NCBI GenBank assembly: GCA_964575715.1
Contig: CAZNSG010000184.1
Location: 1 to 6,608 of the forward strand
Source: PNAI01 sp964575715
GTDB taxonomy: Bacteria; Pseudomonadota; Alphaproteobacteria; Rhizobiales; Xanthobacteraceae
Direction: 5' to 3'
DNA: 6,608 nucleotides
The notes under the pieces were generated by a model, which saw only the letters and a list, made by a program, of their open reading frames with translations, ran no database searches and was not told where the DNA came from. Shown in pieces: positions 6,123 through 6,608 of this stretch; position 1 is the stretch's first letter; the number at the start of each line of letters is the position of its first letter. The translations under genes were made by a program, and so were the position numbers.

Positions 6123-6608
6123 ATGCAGCAAGCATTCGACAAGCCGCCGGGCGATACCGCCATTCTCAAGAGCGTATGCCGCAGCTGTCACGGCGGATGC
6201 GGCGTCTTGCTCCATGTCCGCGACGGCCGATTAATCAAGGTTGAAGGCGATCGCGCATCGCCGCTTAACCATGGCCGTCTGTGCCCGATCGGAACTGTCA
6301 CGCTCGATCTCGTGTATCACCCCAAGCGCCTTCAATTTCCGATGCGGCGGTCGGGTGCGCGTGGCTCGGGACAGTGGCAGCGGATTACCTGGGATCAAGC
6401 GCTTGATGAAATCAGCGCACGCCTGCTTGCAATCCGGGCGGAGTGCGGGCCGGAAGCGATCGCGCTGGGGACGGGAACCGGGCGCCATCATATCCGATGG
6501 GTTTCGCGCTTTGGTCACGCGCTCGGCACGCCGAACTGGTGCGAGCCGGGCTTCGCCCAATGCTTTCATCCGCGCGTCAACACCTGCATCTTGACCTTTG
6601 GCGATTTT
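6123..6608 (+). CDS. molybdopterin oxidoreductase with [4Fe-4S] domain, N-terminal part
   Basis: The frame is open to the window edge, giving 162 residues of a protein whose family usually has 650-900. It belongs to the DMSO reductase superfamily (bis-molybdopterin Mo or W enzymes). The N-terminal cluster motif is C19-x2-C22-x3-C26-x27-C54, followed by VYHPKRLQFPMRR and WQRITWDQALDEI (95-107), the standard start of the cofactor-binding domain. Cys147 in EPGFAQCFHPR lies roughly where formate dehydrogenase H has its metal-binding selenocysteine and is a candidate metal ligand. The segment after the fourth cysteine reads CPIG, lacking the lysine of the usual CxKG. No twin-arginine signal is present, so it should be cytoplasmic. 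AAAGGGGA (6105-6112) lies 10 bp before the ATG, and livF ends 25 bp upstream, so it probably belongs to the transporter operon. The substrate is unknown. Confidence 0.9.
   Translation, partial: MQQAFDKPPGDTAILKSVCRSCHGGCGVLLHVRDGRLIKVEGDRASPLNHGRLCPIGTVTLDLVYHPKRLQFPMRRSGARGSGQWQRITWDQALDEISARLLAIRAECGPEAIALGTGTGRHHIRWVSRFGHALGTPNWCEPGFAQCFHPRVNTCILTFGDF

Noticed and set aside
5327..6169. 280-codon - strand frame opposite livF
   Set aside because: It is antisense to a complete ABC ATPase with every motif in place; it has no ribosome binding site or recognisable domain.
6241..6594. 117-codon + strand frame at the right edge
   Set aside because: It lies inside the molybdopterin oxidoreductase in another frame; the frame from 6123 carries the cysteine motif and runs open to the window end.

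Overview
The window looks like an alphaproteobacterial chromosome, probably Hyphomicrobiales and in the style of Bradyrhizobium or Rhodopseudomonas. This rests on GC-rich genes with strong third-position GC bias, the character of the periplasmic binding protein and Crp/Fnr sequences, and FNR/FixK-type boxes. The genus is an inference, not a demonstrated assignment. All supported genes read on the + strand.

Layout: (1) 1-84, a possible C-terminal tail of an upstream gene, then a 40-bp perfect palindrome that looks like a bidirectional intrinsic terminator. (2) 143-433, the DNA-binding C-terminal third of a Crp/Fnr-family regulator whose sensor domain is missing, so a likely pseudogene. (3) 434-681, an AT-rich promoter region with a perfect TTGAC-N4-GTCAA box and a well-placed TATGAT -10 element. 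(4) 682-1095, a small Rid/YjgF-family protein without the catalytic arginine of true RidA. (5) 1096-1366, a leader with a second box, TTGAC-N4-ATCAA, and a possible hairpin. (6) 1367-2545, the secreted binding protein of a branched-chain amino acid type (HAAT) ABC importer, followed by an intrinsic terminator at 2561-2593. (7) 2680-6097, livH-livM-livG-livF, closely packed and partly overlapping. (8) 6123 to the window end, the N-terminal part of a cytoplasmic [4Fe-4S] molybdopterin oxidoreductase of the DMSO reductase superfamily, cut off by the window edge.

How the genes may work together: the importer would bring in a small organic acid or amino-acid-like compound, with the binding protein made in excess because of the internal terminator. 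The molybdoenzyme 25 bp behind livF could act on that substrate or a product of it, and the Rid protein could serve the same pathway. Two FNR/FixK boxes suggest induction at low oxygen. The combination resembles the logic of anaerobic aromatic-acid catabolic loci such as the hba/bad regions of Rhodopseudomonas palustris, which also pair Crp/Fnr regulators with HAAT importers. The substrate cannot be read from this sequence. I see no CRISPR array, insertion sequence, tRNA or rRNA.
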